Positions 36,063 through 43,710 of a stretch of DNA of 64,000 nucleotides are shown here, one piece after another. The position numbers were made by a program, and so were the translations under genes. Location of the stretch: positions 1 to 64,000 of the forward strand of contig CAZFPA010000004.1 in assembly GCA_964520975.1 (NCBI GenBank), read 5' to 3'. Every line of letters starts with the position of its first letter. Position 1 is the first letter of the stretch. The notes under the pieces were generated by a model. That model saw only the letters and a list, made by a program, of their open reading frames with translations. It had not been told where the DNA came from and searched no databases. The stretch is from CAZFPA01 sp964520975. Its GTDB lineage: Bacteria; Bacillota; Negativicutes; Selenomonadales; Selenomonadaceae.

Positions 36063-36482
36063 TCAGCAGGCCATCATTTCGGTTCCCTTATCGATTGCCT
36101 CCAGGCGATGGCAGAAGGCCGTCGTCACATGAGCCTCGAAAAAGGATACCTCCGACAATACAGTCTGCAAGCGGACCAGCGCCTGATCGCCAAGCTCTCT
36201 GGCAAACTCAGCCGCATTGGCCGTCAGCCCTTCCTGGCGAAGATAAAGTGCGAAGATGAGCCAGTCATGGATGCCGGCCTCGGTTGCCCGCCCGTCAGCA
36301 GCAAATACCTGCAGTTCCTGACCGCCCAGCGGATTCACGAACAGTATACGGTCAGCACCTACACCATGACGACGATCCGCCAGCAGTTCCCGCGCTGCAG
36401 TCCCCGGCACATAGCCCTCTGCCGTATTGCAAACCATATATTCAACGCCCTGAAACGTATAATTCTTAACGATCATCATCAT
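36063..36482 (-). CDS. Orphan protein resembling the N-terminal half of diaminopimelate epimerase, catalytic Cys missing
   Basis: A 139-residue protein. DRRHGVGADRILFV (36-49) matches the conserved CDRHFGIGADGLILV region of DapF, and VFAADGRATEAG (59-70) matches its FNSDGSEAQMCGNG segment. However, the catalytic first cysteine and the GNG loop are replaced by AGIHDW. The protein ends where the second DapF domain would begin. It therefore cannot be a normal racemase. It may be a binding or regulatory protein, or another member of the PhzF/DapF fold. GGAGGTG precedes the first of three consecutive ATG codons. It is a single-gene unit with its own terminator. Confidence 0.6.
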   Translation of the reverse strand: MMMIVKNYTFQGVEYMVCNTAEGYVPGTAARELLADRRHGVGADRILFVNPLGGQELQVFAADGRATEAGIHDWLIFALYLRQEGLTANAAEFARELGDQALVRLQTVLSEVSFFEAHVTTAFCHRLEAIDKGTEMMAC

Positions 36483-36509
36483 CGAGCACCTCCGTCATTT
36501 GATATGTTC

Positions 36510-36515
36510 AGTATA
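36510..36515 (-). promoter_or_regulatory. Possible extended -10 promoter of the DapF-like gene
   Basis: TGTTATACT on the minus strand (TATACT at 36510-36515) is an extended -10 without a clear -35. The rest of 36483-36601 shows no gene. Confidence 0.35.
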
Positions 36516-36601
36516 ACAAGCATCTTGTGCAAATAAAATGCTAATCATGCTGCTCATATTGCAAAAAGTGCTCATCCTGGCAAAATATCCTGCCGGACGT
36601 C

Positions 36602-38488
36602 TTATTTTTCCGCCAGAGCCGGCGTCAGGCCGATAGCGGCCTGCGGTACCTGCATAGCCCGCATCGCATTGAAGATGGCCAGCACACAGACGCCGACATC
36701 CGCGAACACGGCGGCCCAAAGCGATGCAATGCCCGCGGCGCCAAGGGCGAGCACCACCAGCTTCACCCCGATGGCAAAAACGATATTCTGCCGGGCAATG
36801 CCCACAGTCTTGCGGGCAATCCGAATGGCCGATGCGAGCTTGGAGGGCTCATCTGTCATGAGCACGACATCCGCCGCCTCAATCGCGGCATCGGAGCCCA
36901 GGCCGCCCATGGCGATTCCCACATCAGCCCGGGCCAGGACCGGCGCGTCATTGATGCCATCGCCAACAAAGGCAAGCGTGCGGCCCGGTGCAGTCTGCGG
37001 CAGCAGGGCCTCAACGCGTTCGACCTTGTCCGCCGGCAGCAAGCCCGCCCATACCTCATCGATTCCCAGGGCTGCAGCCGCCTTTTCCCCGGCGGCTGTA
37101 CTGTCCCCGGTGAGCATCACCGTCTTTTTCACACCATAGCGGTGCAGTGCCGTGATCGTTGCCGCCGCATCCGGCTTCAGCTCATCCTCAATGCGCAGGA
37201 AGCCCGCATAGCGTCCCTCCACCGCCGCATAGACAAGTGTGCCGCCGGCAGCGGCAGGCGAAAATTCGATACCGCGCGCCGTCATGAGCTTTTCATTGCC
37301 AAGCAGCACCATCTTGCCGTCAAATACCGCCTGCAGGCCCTGGCCCGCCAGCTCCTGGATCTCCTGCACCCGGCCCAGCGCGAGTTCCTGCCCGTAAGCC
37401 TTCCGGATGGAGGCAGCAATTGGATGCACCGAATAGCCCTCGACATGGGCCGCCAGTGCCAGCAGCTCCGCTTCCCGCCCGTCATCGGCCACGAGCTCCG
37501 TGACCTTGAAGCGTCCCCGCGTGAGCGTGCCCGTCTTATCAAAGACGACGATCTCAGCTCTGGCCAGGGCTTCCAGGTAACTGCTGCCCTTGACGAGCAC
37601 ACCGCTGCGCGAGGCCCCGCCAATGCCGCCAAAAAAGCTCAGCGGCACCGATATGACCAGCGCGCACGGGCAGGAAATCACCAGGAAAGTCAAGGCCCGG
37701 TACACCCAGACCGAAAAGGGCTGTCCGAAAACGAGGGGCGGCAGGACAGCCAGGACCAGCGCAGCCACAACCACAATCGGTGTATACCAGCGTGCGAAGC
37801 GGGTAATGAAATTCTCCATGCGTGCCTTACGGCTGCCCGCATTCTCGACGAGCTCCAGGATGCGGGATACGGTAGAATCTGCAAAAAGACGACTGACCTC
37901 AATGGTCAGCGGTGCCGTCTGATTCACGCAGCCGCTCATGACCTCTGCACCTGGCAGAACCTCCTGCGGCATGGATTCCCCTGTAAGTGCCGACGTATCG
38001 AGCAGGGAGGTTCCCGTCCGTACGCAGCCATCCATGGGGATGCGCTCCCCAGGCTTCACGACGATATGCTCACCGATGGCAACCTCCTCCGGAGCTACCG
38101 TCACCAGCTGCCCGGCGCGCTCGACATGCGCAACCTGCGGCCGGATGTCCATGAGCGCTGCAATGGAATGACGCGAGCGCCCCACGGCATAAGATTGGAA
38201 CCATTCACCCAGCTGATAAAAAAGCATAACCGCGACGCCCTCAGAAAATTCACCGAGCGCAATGGCGCCCACGGTGGCAATCGCCATGAGGAAATTCTCA
38301 TCGAAGATCTCGCCATGGCGGATGTTCACCAAAGCCCGCCAAAGGATATCCCAGCCGATAAACGCATAGCAGCCCAGCAGCAGCACCGCAGACAGCCGTC
38401 CATCAGACAGCAGTCCGGCGCCGAACAACAGCGCGGCCACTAAAATACGCTGCAGGAATTTTCTTTGTCTTTTTGTCACAGGAATCAT
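36602..38488 (-). CDS. Zn2+/Cd2+/Pb2+-exporting P1B-type ATPase lacking the N-terminal HMA domain
   Basis: A 628-residue metal-exporting ATPase. Six helices surround the SCPCAL metal site (near 320), followed by DKTGTLT, SVHPIAASI and GDGINDAP. The last helix pair carries GVKLVVLALG and FADVGV; the Lys and Asp at these places are the signature of the Zn/Cd/Pb class (ZntA, CadA). The usual N-terminal metal-binding domain is absent, but a separate HMA protein is encoded 23 bp upstream. The start at 38488 follows AAGGAG. An ArsR-type operator lies over the operon promoter. Confidence 0.93.
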   Translation of the reverse strand: MIPVTKRQRKFLQRILVAALLFGAGLLSDGRLSAVLLLGCYAFIGWDILWRALVNIRHGEIFDENFLMAIATVGAIALGEFSEGVAVMLFYQLGEWFQSYAVGRSRHSIAALMDIRPQVAHVERAGQLVTVAPEEVAIGEHIVVKPGERIPMDGCVRTGTSLLDTSALTGESMPQEVLPGAEVMSGCVNQTAPLTIEVSRLFADSTVSRILELVENAGSRKARMENFITRFARWYTPIVVVAALVLAVLPPLVFGQPFSVWVYRALTFLVISCPCALVISVPLSFFGGIGGASRSGVLVKGSSYLEALARAEIVVFDKTGTLTRGRFKVTELVADDGREAELLALAAHVEGYSVHPIAASIRKAYGQELALGRVQEIQELAGQGLQAVFDGKMVLLGNEKLMTARGIEFSPAAAGGTLVYAAVEGRYAGFLRIEDELKPDAAATITALHRYGVKKTVMLTGDSTAAGEKAAAALGIDEVWAGLLPADKVERVEALLPQTAPGRTLAFVGDGINDAPVLARADVGIAMGGLGSDAAIEAADVVLMTDEPSKLASAIRIARKTVGIARQNIVFAIGVKLVVLALGAAGIASLWAAVFADVGVCVLAIFNAMRAMQVPQAAIGLTPALAEK

Positions 38489-38511
38489 CCTCTCCTTCGG
38501 CACCGACCGGA

Positions 38512-38730
38512 TCAGCTTTTAATCGTCACATCCGGCTCCAGGCGATGAATGATCTTCTCTGCCTGCACCAGGATATCCCCCAGTTTCTCCGCCGGGGCCT
38601 CCAGCACCATCTTCTGGGAGAGGAAATTCACGGACACCTGCTCCACCCCCGCGATTTCCCGAATACCTGCTTCCATTTTCGCCGCACAGTTCGCGCAGTC
38701 CAAATCCAGCAAACGCACTGTTTTCTTCAT
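38512..38730 (-). CDS. Small HMA-domain metal-binding protein (detached domain of the Zn/Cd ATPase)
   Basis: A 72-residue HMA fold (ferredoxin-like) with the metal motif LDCANC near residues 8-13. It lies directly upstream of an ATPase that lacks this domain, so it probably delivers or senses zinc or cadmium for it. The ATG at 38730 is preceded by AAGGAGG. This ribosome site starts right where the repeat element ends, so the terminal hairpin of the element sits against the ribosome-binding site. Confidence 0.9.
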   Translation of the reverse strand: MKKTVRLLDLDCANCAAKMEAGIREIAGVEQVSVNFLSQKMVLEAPAEKLGDILVQAEKIIHRLEPDVTIKS

Positions 38731-38743
38731 GATTGCATCCTCC

Positions 38744-38880
38744 TTATAACGCCGTTGTTCAAGCTTTCGCAACGCGAAATCCTTTCCAGCAGCTTTTCAA
38801 CGAGGCGGGAGCTATCCATCCACTGCCTCCGGTTCCGGTTGCGCCAGCCACCTGCAGCGGCAGGCGCCATGTTCTCCCGG
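38744..38880 (-). repeat. Long copy of the dispersed inverted-repeat element in the leader of the zinc ATPase operon
   Basis: The end hairpin (38744-38790) has the core GATTTCGC-GTT-GCGAAA and abuts the ribosome site of the HMA gene. The remaining part (to 38880) aligns with the long copies at 27999-28107 and 50498-50597. It ends with GGGAGAACA, where the other copies have GGAACA. It lies between the operon promoter and the first gene, so it would be transcribed as 5' untranslated RNA. Confidence 0.65.
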
Positions 38881-38887
38881 TAAATGT

Positions 38888-38903
38888 ATGAACAACTATT
38901 CAT
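38888..38903 (-). promoter_or_regulatory. ArsR/SmtB-type metal-sensor operator
   Basis: The palindrome ATGAACAACTATTCAT has the TGAACA-N2-TATTCA form of SmtB, ZiaR, CzrA and CadC operators. It lies just downstream of the -10 box, a repressor position. No ArsR-family gene lies in this window. Confidence 0.7.
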
Positions 38904-38917
38904 TTGTTTACACTTTG

Positions 38918-38946
38918 ATTATAAGAGCTTTTACTTTTCCTGTCAA
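38918..38946 (-). promoter_or_regulatory. Promoter of the HMA protein-Zn/Cd ATPase operon
   Basis: Minus strand TTGACA (38941-38946), 17 bp, TATAAT (38918-38923): a full consensus promoter, as expected when a repressor keeps it off. Confidence 0.9.
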
Positions 38947-39045
38947 TAAAGAAAACGCGAGAAGCAGATTTTATTCAAAAACCACGTCTCGCGCTTTATT
39001 TATTGCAAAAAATGCTTTATAATGACCTGGAAGGAGTTGATCCCT

Positions 39046-39918
39046 ATGCCAGACTACGAAAAGAAAGGCTATCTGCGACAGGAATTCCGGGTATTCCGCC
39101 TGAAGGACAAAGCGATGAAGCCCGTGCCTTTCCACTACCATGACTTCCATAAAATCATTCTGTTTCTAAGCGGCAAGGCCGATTACATCATCGAGGGCAA
39201 GACATATCCGCTCACCCCGCGGGACATCCTGTTTGTGAGCGCCGGCGAAATCCACCGGCCTGTCCCCGCTCCCGGCATTCCCTACGAACGCATTGTCATC
39301 TACACCGCACCGGGCTTTCTGCACCAGTACACACGCCATGAAGAGGATCTTGGCGCCTGCTTTGCCGAGGCCCGTGCCCATTCCAGCGTCATGCACCTGC
39401 CGCCGGGAAAGAGCCACGATCTGCTCTTCCACATGGAAAAACTCGAGGCGACAGCGAGCCAGCAGGGCTTTGCCAATGAGCTCTATACGGAGATGCTGTT
39501 CGTGGAATTCATGATTTTGCTGAACCGGGCCCTGCTCGACCACGAAATCGATGAACTGCACCCGGCCGTCTACGACAAGAAGATCCTGCCGCTGCTCACC
39601 TACATCAACGAAAACCTGCTGGAGGATCTCTCCATCGACAGCCTGGCAGCCCAGTTCTTCCTGAGCAAATATCACATGATGCGGAAATTCAAGGCCGAAA
39701 CCGGCTGCAGCATCCACCAGTACATCACGAACAAGCGCCTGCTGCGTGCCCGCAGTATGCTCAAAAGCGATCTGCCGCTCACGAAGATCTGCTTCGATTG
39801 CGGCTTTCGCGATTACTCCACCTTTTCCCGCTCCTTCCGGGAGCTTTTCCATCAGACCCCCAAGGACTATCGCCGCAATACCAGTGCGCCGCTGCCCCTT
39901 CCGATCCATCCGGAATAA
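39046..39918 (+). CDS. AraC-family transcriptional regulator with N-terminal cupin domain
   Basis: A 290-residue regulator. The N-terminal cupin has FHYHDFHKIILFLSG and GEIHRP. The C-terminal part has two helix-turn-helix motifs (LSIDSLAAQFFLSKYHMMRKFK near 195, ICFDCGFRDYSTFSRSFRELF near 250). Cupin-type AraC proteins usually bind sugars or small organics and activate a nearby gene. The divergent neighbour is the zinc ATPase operon, which has its own repressor-type operator, so the target is unclear. The ATG at 39046 follows AAGGAG. A TATAAT box at 39018-39023 lies close upstream. Confidence 0.9.
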   Translation: MPDYEKKGYLRQEFRVFRLKDKAMKPVPFHYHDFHKIILFLSGKADYIIEGKTYPLTPRDILFVSAGEIHRPVPAPGIPYERIVIYTAPGFLHQYTRHEEDLGACFAEARAHSSVMHLPPGKSHDLLFHMEKLEATASQQGFANELYTEMLFVEFMILLNRALLDHEIDELHPAVYDKKILPLLTYINENLLEDLSIDSLAAQFFLSKYHMMRKFKAETGCSIHQYITNKRLLRARSMLKSDLPLTKICFDCGFRDYSTFSRSFRELFHQTPKDYRRNTSAPLPLPIHPE

Positions 39919-39921
39919 GCC

Positions 39922-40305
39922 TTACTGGTGGCAGGTGCCGCCGCAGCCATGCTGTCCCTGCTCGCCATGCCCATGATGGTCGCAGGCCACCGCTGGATTG
40001 TACTGCAGCGTTCCCTGCAGCAGTGCGTCCACAGCCGCATCACAGCTGCCACTCACCCCGCCGTAGAGCTGGATGCCCGCGTCAGCCAGAGCGTTCTGTG
40101 CACCAGCGCCGATACCGCCACAGATCAGTGCATCGATCTGCTGCCCCTGCAGCAGGCCGGCCAGTGCACCATGTCCCTGGCCGTTGGTTCCGACGACCTC
40201 ACTATGGAGCACCTTATGGTCCGCGCATTCATATACCTTGAACGCCTCCGATTTGCCAAAATGCTGAAAGATCGTACCGTTCTGATAGGTTACTGCAATT
40301 TTCAT
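39922..40305 (-). CDS. NifX/NifB-family (dinitrogenase iron-molybdenum cofactor) protein with His/Cys-rich tail
   Basis: A 127-residue protein with the FeMo-co-binding fold: MKIAVTYQNGTIFQHFGKSEAFKVYE at the start and LICGGIGAGAQNALADAGIQLYGG near residue 60-80. Stand-alone members bind metal clusters, and many occur outside nitrogen fixers. Residues 108-127 are unusually rich in His, Cys and Gly, forming a likely extra metal-binding tail. No nif gene is nearby. AAGGAG precedes the ATG. Two palindromic operators flank its promoter, and its stop codon lies 3 bp from the araC stop. Confidence 0.85.
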   Translation of the reverse strand: MKIAVTYQNGTIFQHFGKSEAFKVYECADHKVLHSEVVGTNGQGHGALAGLLQGQQIDALICGGIGAGAQNALADAGIQLYGGVSGSCDAAVDALLQGTLQYNPAVACDHHGHGEQGQHGCGGTCHQ

Positions 40306-40350
40306 AAAATCAATCTCCTTCTTCTGCTCAGATATGCCGCTAAGGGCTTC

Positions 40351-40401
40351 CTAACGCCATGGTTCCGGATTTCGCCGCACGAAATCCTGCCAATCAGCGT
40401 T
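40351..40401 (-). repeat. Short hairpin copy of the dispersed element, upstream of the NifX-like gene
   Basis: Contains AACGCCATGGTTCCGGATTT and CGAAATCCTGCCAATCAGCG in direct order, the consensus arms of the element. The central loop has changed (GCCGCAC), so no promoter remains. It sits in the leader of the NifX-like gene. Confidence 0.65.
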
Positions 40402-40450
40402 TTTCACAAGGAACCAGACGAGTTCGAAACCATCTTGTCCCAAGTAATAA

Positions 40451-40508
40451 TTGACATATGTCAATTATTATTGTGCCATAGTTATTGTCATATGTCAACA
40501 ACTATGGC
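40451..40508 (-). promoter_or_regulatory. Promoter of the NifX-like gene with two CRP/FNR-like palindromes
   Basis: TTGACATATGTCAA (40451-40464) and TTGTCATATGTCAA (40485-40498) fit TTGA-N6-TCAA, the CRP/FNR half-site geometry. Their centres are 34 bp apart. On the minus strand the promoter is TTGACA (40493-40498), 17 bp, CACAAT (40470-40475). One palindrome covers the -35 box and the other the start site. The second lies inside a longer inverted repeat (40475-40508, 15 of 17 pairs). Confidence 0.65.
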
Positions 40509-40539
40509 ATTTTTTCTGAAAAAATACCGACCACGACAA

Positions 40540-40573
40540 AAAACCGCAGCGGCATCCATGCCACTGCGGTTTT
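40540..40573 (-). terminator. Terminator of htpG
   Basis: Arms 40540-40555 and 40558-40573 (one mismatch) form an AAAACCGCAG/CTGCGGTTTT stem, followed on the minus strand by a T run. Confidence 0.88.
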
Positions 40574-40612
40574 ATCTGACTTTATGGGTTCACTGCAATA
40601 TCTGCTTCCAGA

Positions 40613-42568
40613 TTATTTTGCCATGAGCTGTGCGACCTTATTTGCAAAAGCAATCGGATCCTCCGGCAGGATGCCCTCGATGAGCAGGGCCTGCGTGTAG
40701 AGGAGATCACAATAATCCTTGAAATCCGCCCCTTCCTTGCCGGCCTCATGCAGTTTCTGCAGACGGCCGAAGAGATCATGATGCGGATTGATCTCCAGGA
40801 TGCGCTTTGCCTTGAACATCGGATTGGCAGCCTCCGCAAAGGCCTGCTCCATCGCCAGGCTCGGTCCCTGCTCATCCGCCACGAGGCAGACAGCACTGGA
40901 CTTCAGGCGCGTGCTGACCTTGACATCAGCGACCTTATCGCCCAGGGCCTCCTTGATGTCCTTCATGAGATCGTCATTCTTCTTGGCGATATCTTCCGTC
41001 TCTTTTTTTGCTTCCTGGGATTCCGCGTCATCGAGCTCAAGGTCGCCCCGGCTGATGGAATGGAACTTCTTGTCCGCGTATTCCCGGATTGTCTCGATGG
41101 CGAATTCATCGACCGTATCGAGCAGATAGAGCACCTCGATGCCCTTTTCCCGCAGAAGTTCCATCTGCGGCAGATGCTCGATCATTTCTTTATCCTTGCC
41201 CGTCGCATAATAGATCTTCTTCTGGCTCTCCGGCATGCGGTCCACATATTCCTTCAAGGAGGTGAGCTTGCCATCCTTGGAAGAGTCAAAGAGCAACAGG
41301 TCCTTGAGCTTGGAAACCGTATCCTCCCCGGAATACATGCTGTTATAGATGCCGATTTTCAGCGACTTGCCGAATTCAGCCCAGAACTTCTCATACTTCT
41401 CACGATTGTTCTTCATCGTGCGTTCCAGTGTCTTCAGGATATTCTTTTCGAGATTGCGGCCGATGACCTTGAGTTCACGGCTCTGCTGCAGCAGTTCACG
41501 CGAAATGTTGAGCGAAAGGTCCGGTGAATCAACGAGGCCCTTTACGAAGCGCAGGTAATCCGGCAGCAGGTCCTTGCATTTGTCCATGATGAAGACGTGG
41601 CGGGAATAGAGCTGCAGGCCCGGCTCATAGTCCGTATGGTAAAGATTGAACGGGGCATGGGCTGGAATGAAGAGCAGCGAATTGTACTCCACTGTTCCCT
41701 CGGCCTTCGTATGGAATACCTCCATCGGATCTTCCCACTCATGGAACTGATTCTTGAAGAATTCATTGTATTCCTCAGGCTTGATGTCCGACTTGTTTCT
41801 CGTCCAGATTGGCTGCATGGAGTTGAGCGTACGCAGCTCGATGCGCTTGATCTTCTCCGCGCCCTCGATGGGTTTGCCGTCCTTGTCCTTCGGCATCTCC
41901 TCGATCTCAAAATTCATCTTGATCGGATAGCGCACATAATCCGAGTATTTCTTCACGAGGCTTTCCAGCTTGTAGGTCTCCGTGAAATTCTCCTCGGCCT
42001 TGTCCCCATAGAAATCCGGTGCAAGCGTGATGGTGATCGTCGTGCCGCGCTTTTCCTTGTCACAGGCCTCAAGGCTGTAGGAACCGTCGCCGGTGGACTC
42101 CCAGCGTACAGCCTCTTTCTCTCCGGCCTTGCGGGTCACAACAGTGACCTTCTCCGCCACCATGAAGGCAGAATAGAAGCCGACACCGAACTGGCCGATC
42201 ATTTCCTTATCCGTAATCGCTGCATTGGTCTCCTTGGCCTTCTGCAGCTGCTCCAGGAATGCCTTGGTACCTGATTTGGCAATCGTCCCGAGGTTATCGA
42301 TGACTTCCTCGCGGCTCATGCCGATACCATTATCCGAAATGGTCAGTGTATGGCTTGCCGGATCCGGAACGAGGAAGATCTCATAGTCTTCATCGCCCTC
42401 CAAAAGCTCGCGATTCGTAAGGGACTCAAAGTGCATCTTGTCGATTGCATCCGAAGCGTTGGAAATGAGCTCCCGCAAAAATATTTCATGGTTCGTATAA
42501 ATGGAATGGATCATCAGATCCAACAGTTGTTTGGTTTCCGCTTGGAATTCATGCATTTCTTTTGCCAT
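40613..42568 (-). CDS. htpG: Molecular chaperone HtpG (Hsp90)
   Basis: A 651-residue ATP-dependent chaperone. The N-terminal GHKL ATPase has ELISNASDAIDKM, SDNGIGMSREEV and GQFGVGFYSAFMVA. The middle domain has the catalytic Arg region LNISRELLQQSRELK near residue 345. The C-terminal dimerisation domain is full length. It is a single-gene unit with a perfect CIRCE element upstream, so heat-shock control by HrcA is predicted. Confidence 0.97.
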   Translation of the reverse strand: MAKEMHEFQAETKQLLDLMIHSIYTNHEIFLRELISNASDAIDKMHFESLTNRELLEGDEDYEIFLVPDPASHTLTISDNGIGMSREEVIDNLGTIAKSGTKAFLEQLQKAKETNAAITDKEMIGQFGVGFYSAFMVAEKVTVVTRKAGEKEAVRWESTGDGSYSLEACDKEKRGTTITITLAPDFYGDKAEENFTETYKLESLVKKYSDYVRYPIKMNFEIEEMPKDKDGKPIEGAEKIKRIELRTLNSMQPIWTRNKSDIKPEEYNEFFKNQFHEWEDPMEVFHTKAEGTVEYNSLLFIPAHAPFNLYHTDYEPGLQLYSRHVFIMDKCKDLLPDYLRFVKGLVDSPDLSLNISRELLQQSRELKVIGRNLEKNILKTLERTMKNNREKYEKFWAEFGKSLKIGIYNSMYSGEDTVSKLKDLLLFDSSKDGKLTSLKEYVDRMPESQKKIYYATGKDKEMIEHLPQMELLREKGIEVLYLLDTVDEFAIETIREYADKKFHSISRGDLELDDAESQEAKKETEDIAKKNDDLMKDIKEALGDKVADVKVSTRLKSSAVCLVADEQGPSLAMEQAFAEAANPMFKAKRILEINPHHDLFGRLQKLHEAGKEGADFKDYCDLLYTQALLIEGILPEDPIAFANKVAQLMAK

Positions 42569-42604
42569 TGAAAACAGACTCCTTTTTCTTCTTTTTTTCT
42601 TTTG

Positions 42605-42631
42605 TTAGCACTCCAACGAATTGAGTGCTAA
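42605..42631 (-). promoter_or_regulatory. CIRCE operator (HrcA binding site)
   Basis: TTAGCACTC-N9-GAGTGCTAA, a perfect match to the CIRCE consensus. It lies between the predicted promoter and the htpG start, the usual position for HrcA repression. Confidence 0.97.
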
Positions 42632-42642
42632 ATCCAAGTAAT

Positions 42643-42671
42643 ATAATACATCAAAAAGTCAAAAAAAGCAA
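42643..42671 (-). promoter_or_regulatory. Promoter of htpG
   Basis: Minus strand TTGCTT (42666-42671), 17 bp, TATTAT (42643-42648), directly upstream of the CIRCE element. Confidence 0.6.
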
Positions 42672-42679
42672 TACAAAGA

Positions 42680-42716
42680 AAAATCCAATGGAAAGATACG
42701 CTCTCCATTGGATTTT
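42680..42716 (-). terminator. Terminator of the exported-protein gene
   Basis: AAAATCCAATGGA (42680-42692) and its complement (42704-42716) form a stem flanked by A and T runs. Confidence 0.85.
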
Positions 42717-42777
42717 AAACTACCTGCCTGGTTTTGACATCCTTGCGCAGGCCTGCATAGAAAGGCAGTCCCGGGCC

Positions 42778-43607
42778 TTATTTCTTGTGATTGGCCTTGG
42801 CATCCTTACTGCTGCTGGCATTGGTCGGCCACTGCTGGAAAGTCAGCAGGCCGGCGCGGTAATCCGCTACCCCCTCACGGGTAAGCTCCGGATTATCGAG
42901 CAGAGCTACCGCAAATCTTCCGCCATAGGCGCCCTGGAAAAAGGTCTCGACCATCTGGCTGTCCGCCTTGGCCGTCGTATCCGGTTTGCCATCACCGTTG
43001 GAATCGACCTCGATCTCCTTGGCCGTCACGGTGTAAAGCCCCTTTGTACCGTTCATTTCCGCAATGCGTACGAACTCATAATTGCCATGATCGGTGAATT
43101 TCTTGATGAGTTCCTTCTGCTGGTCCTCGGTGAGCTTGGTAAGATCCGGGATATCCTTGTCACTGTACGCATCCGCAAGAACCATCCAGGCCCGCTTGAT
43201 GTTGTAGCCATCGTTGTCGAAAATCAGTACTTCGCCCTTCTGGCCCTCGTAGAGCGCACTGGCAGGAATCACGCCTACCGGCTTTTTCGGGCAGGTGATG
43301 GAATAGCCATACTGCTCGCTCGTATACCGATATTCGGTGGATTTCACATGGGTAGCATCGCTGTCAGCGGCCGCCGNNNNNNNNNNNNNNNNNNNNNNNN
43401 NNNNNNNNNNNNNNNNNNNNNNNNNNNNNNNNNNNNNNNNNNNNNNNNNNNNNNNNNNNNNNNNNNNNNNNNNNNNGCCGCCGGTGCTGCTGCCGGTGCT
43501 GCTGCCGTTGCCTCAGCTGCATAGGATGTCGAGGGCATCCCGGCATTCGCTGCAAAAACTGCTGCACAGACAAACGCTGATGCCGCAAAATATTTTTTTA
43601 CCTTCAT
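42778..43607 (-). CDS. Exported protein of unknown function, interrupted by an assembly gap
   Basis: The two visible parts belong to one gene broken by 100 N. The N-terminal part (43477-43607) has a signal peptide of about 30 residues, ending near STSYA, then an Ala/Pro-rich stretch. The C-terminal part (42778-43376, about 199 residues) is soluble and acidic, with YGYSITCPKKPVGVIPA, EVLIFDNDGYNIKRAWM and DSNGDGKPD (a calcium-loop-like sequence). The two flanks are in different frames across the 100 N, so the real gap length is not 100 bp. I do not recognise a family. It is probably periplasmic or surface-located. Confidence 0.75.
43377..43476. other. Assembly gap (100 N)
   Basis: Exactly 100 N inside the exported-protein gene. 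The flanking GCCGGTGCTGCT-type repeats encode Ala/Pro-rich sequence, so the gap was probably caused by a short tandem repeat. Confidence 0.99.
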
Positions 43608-43710
43608 TGAAGTATCCCCCTCTATATAGCATTCGCCACATCTTTTATTTTATACGATATCTTTCTGAAAATCCAGTGTAAGAAATTTCCTTTGACTGCC
43701 CCGAAGGCCA

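Noticed and set aside
39922..40305. Part of a nitrogen-fixation locus
   Set aside because: No nif structural or cofactor genes are present. NifX-like proteins are common outside nif clusters.
40475..40508. Plus-strand intrinsic terminator (stem followed by TTTTTT)
   Set aside because: No plus-strand gene ends upstream (araC stops at 39918, with a gene in between). The inverted repeat is better explained as an operator region.
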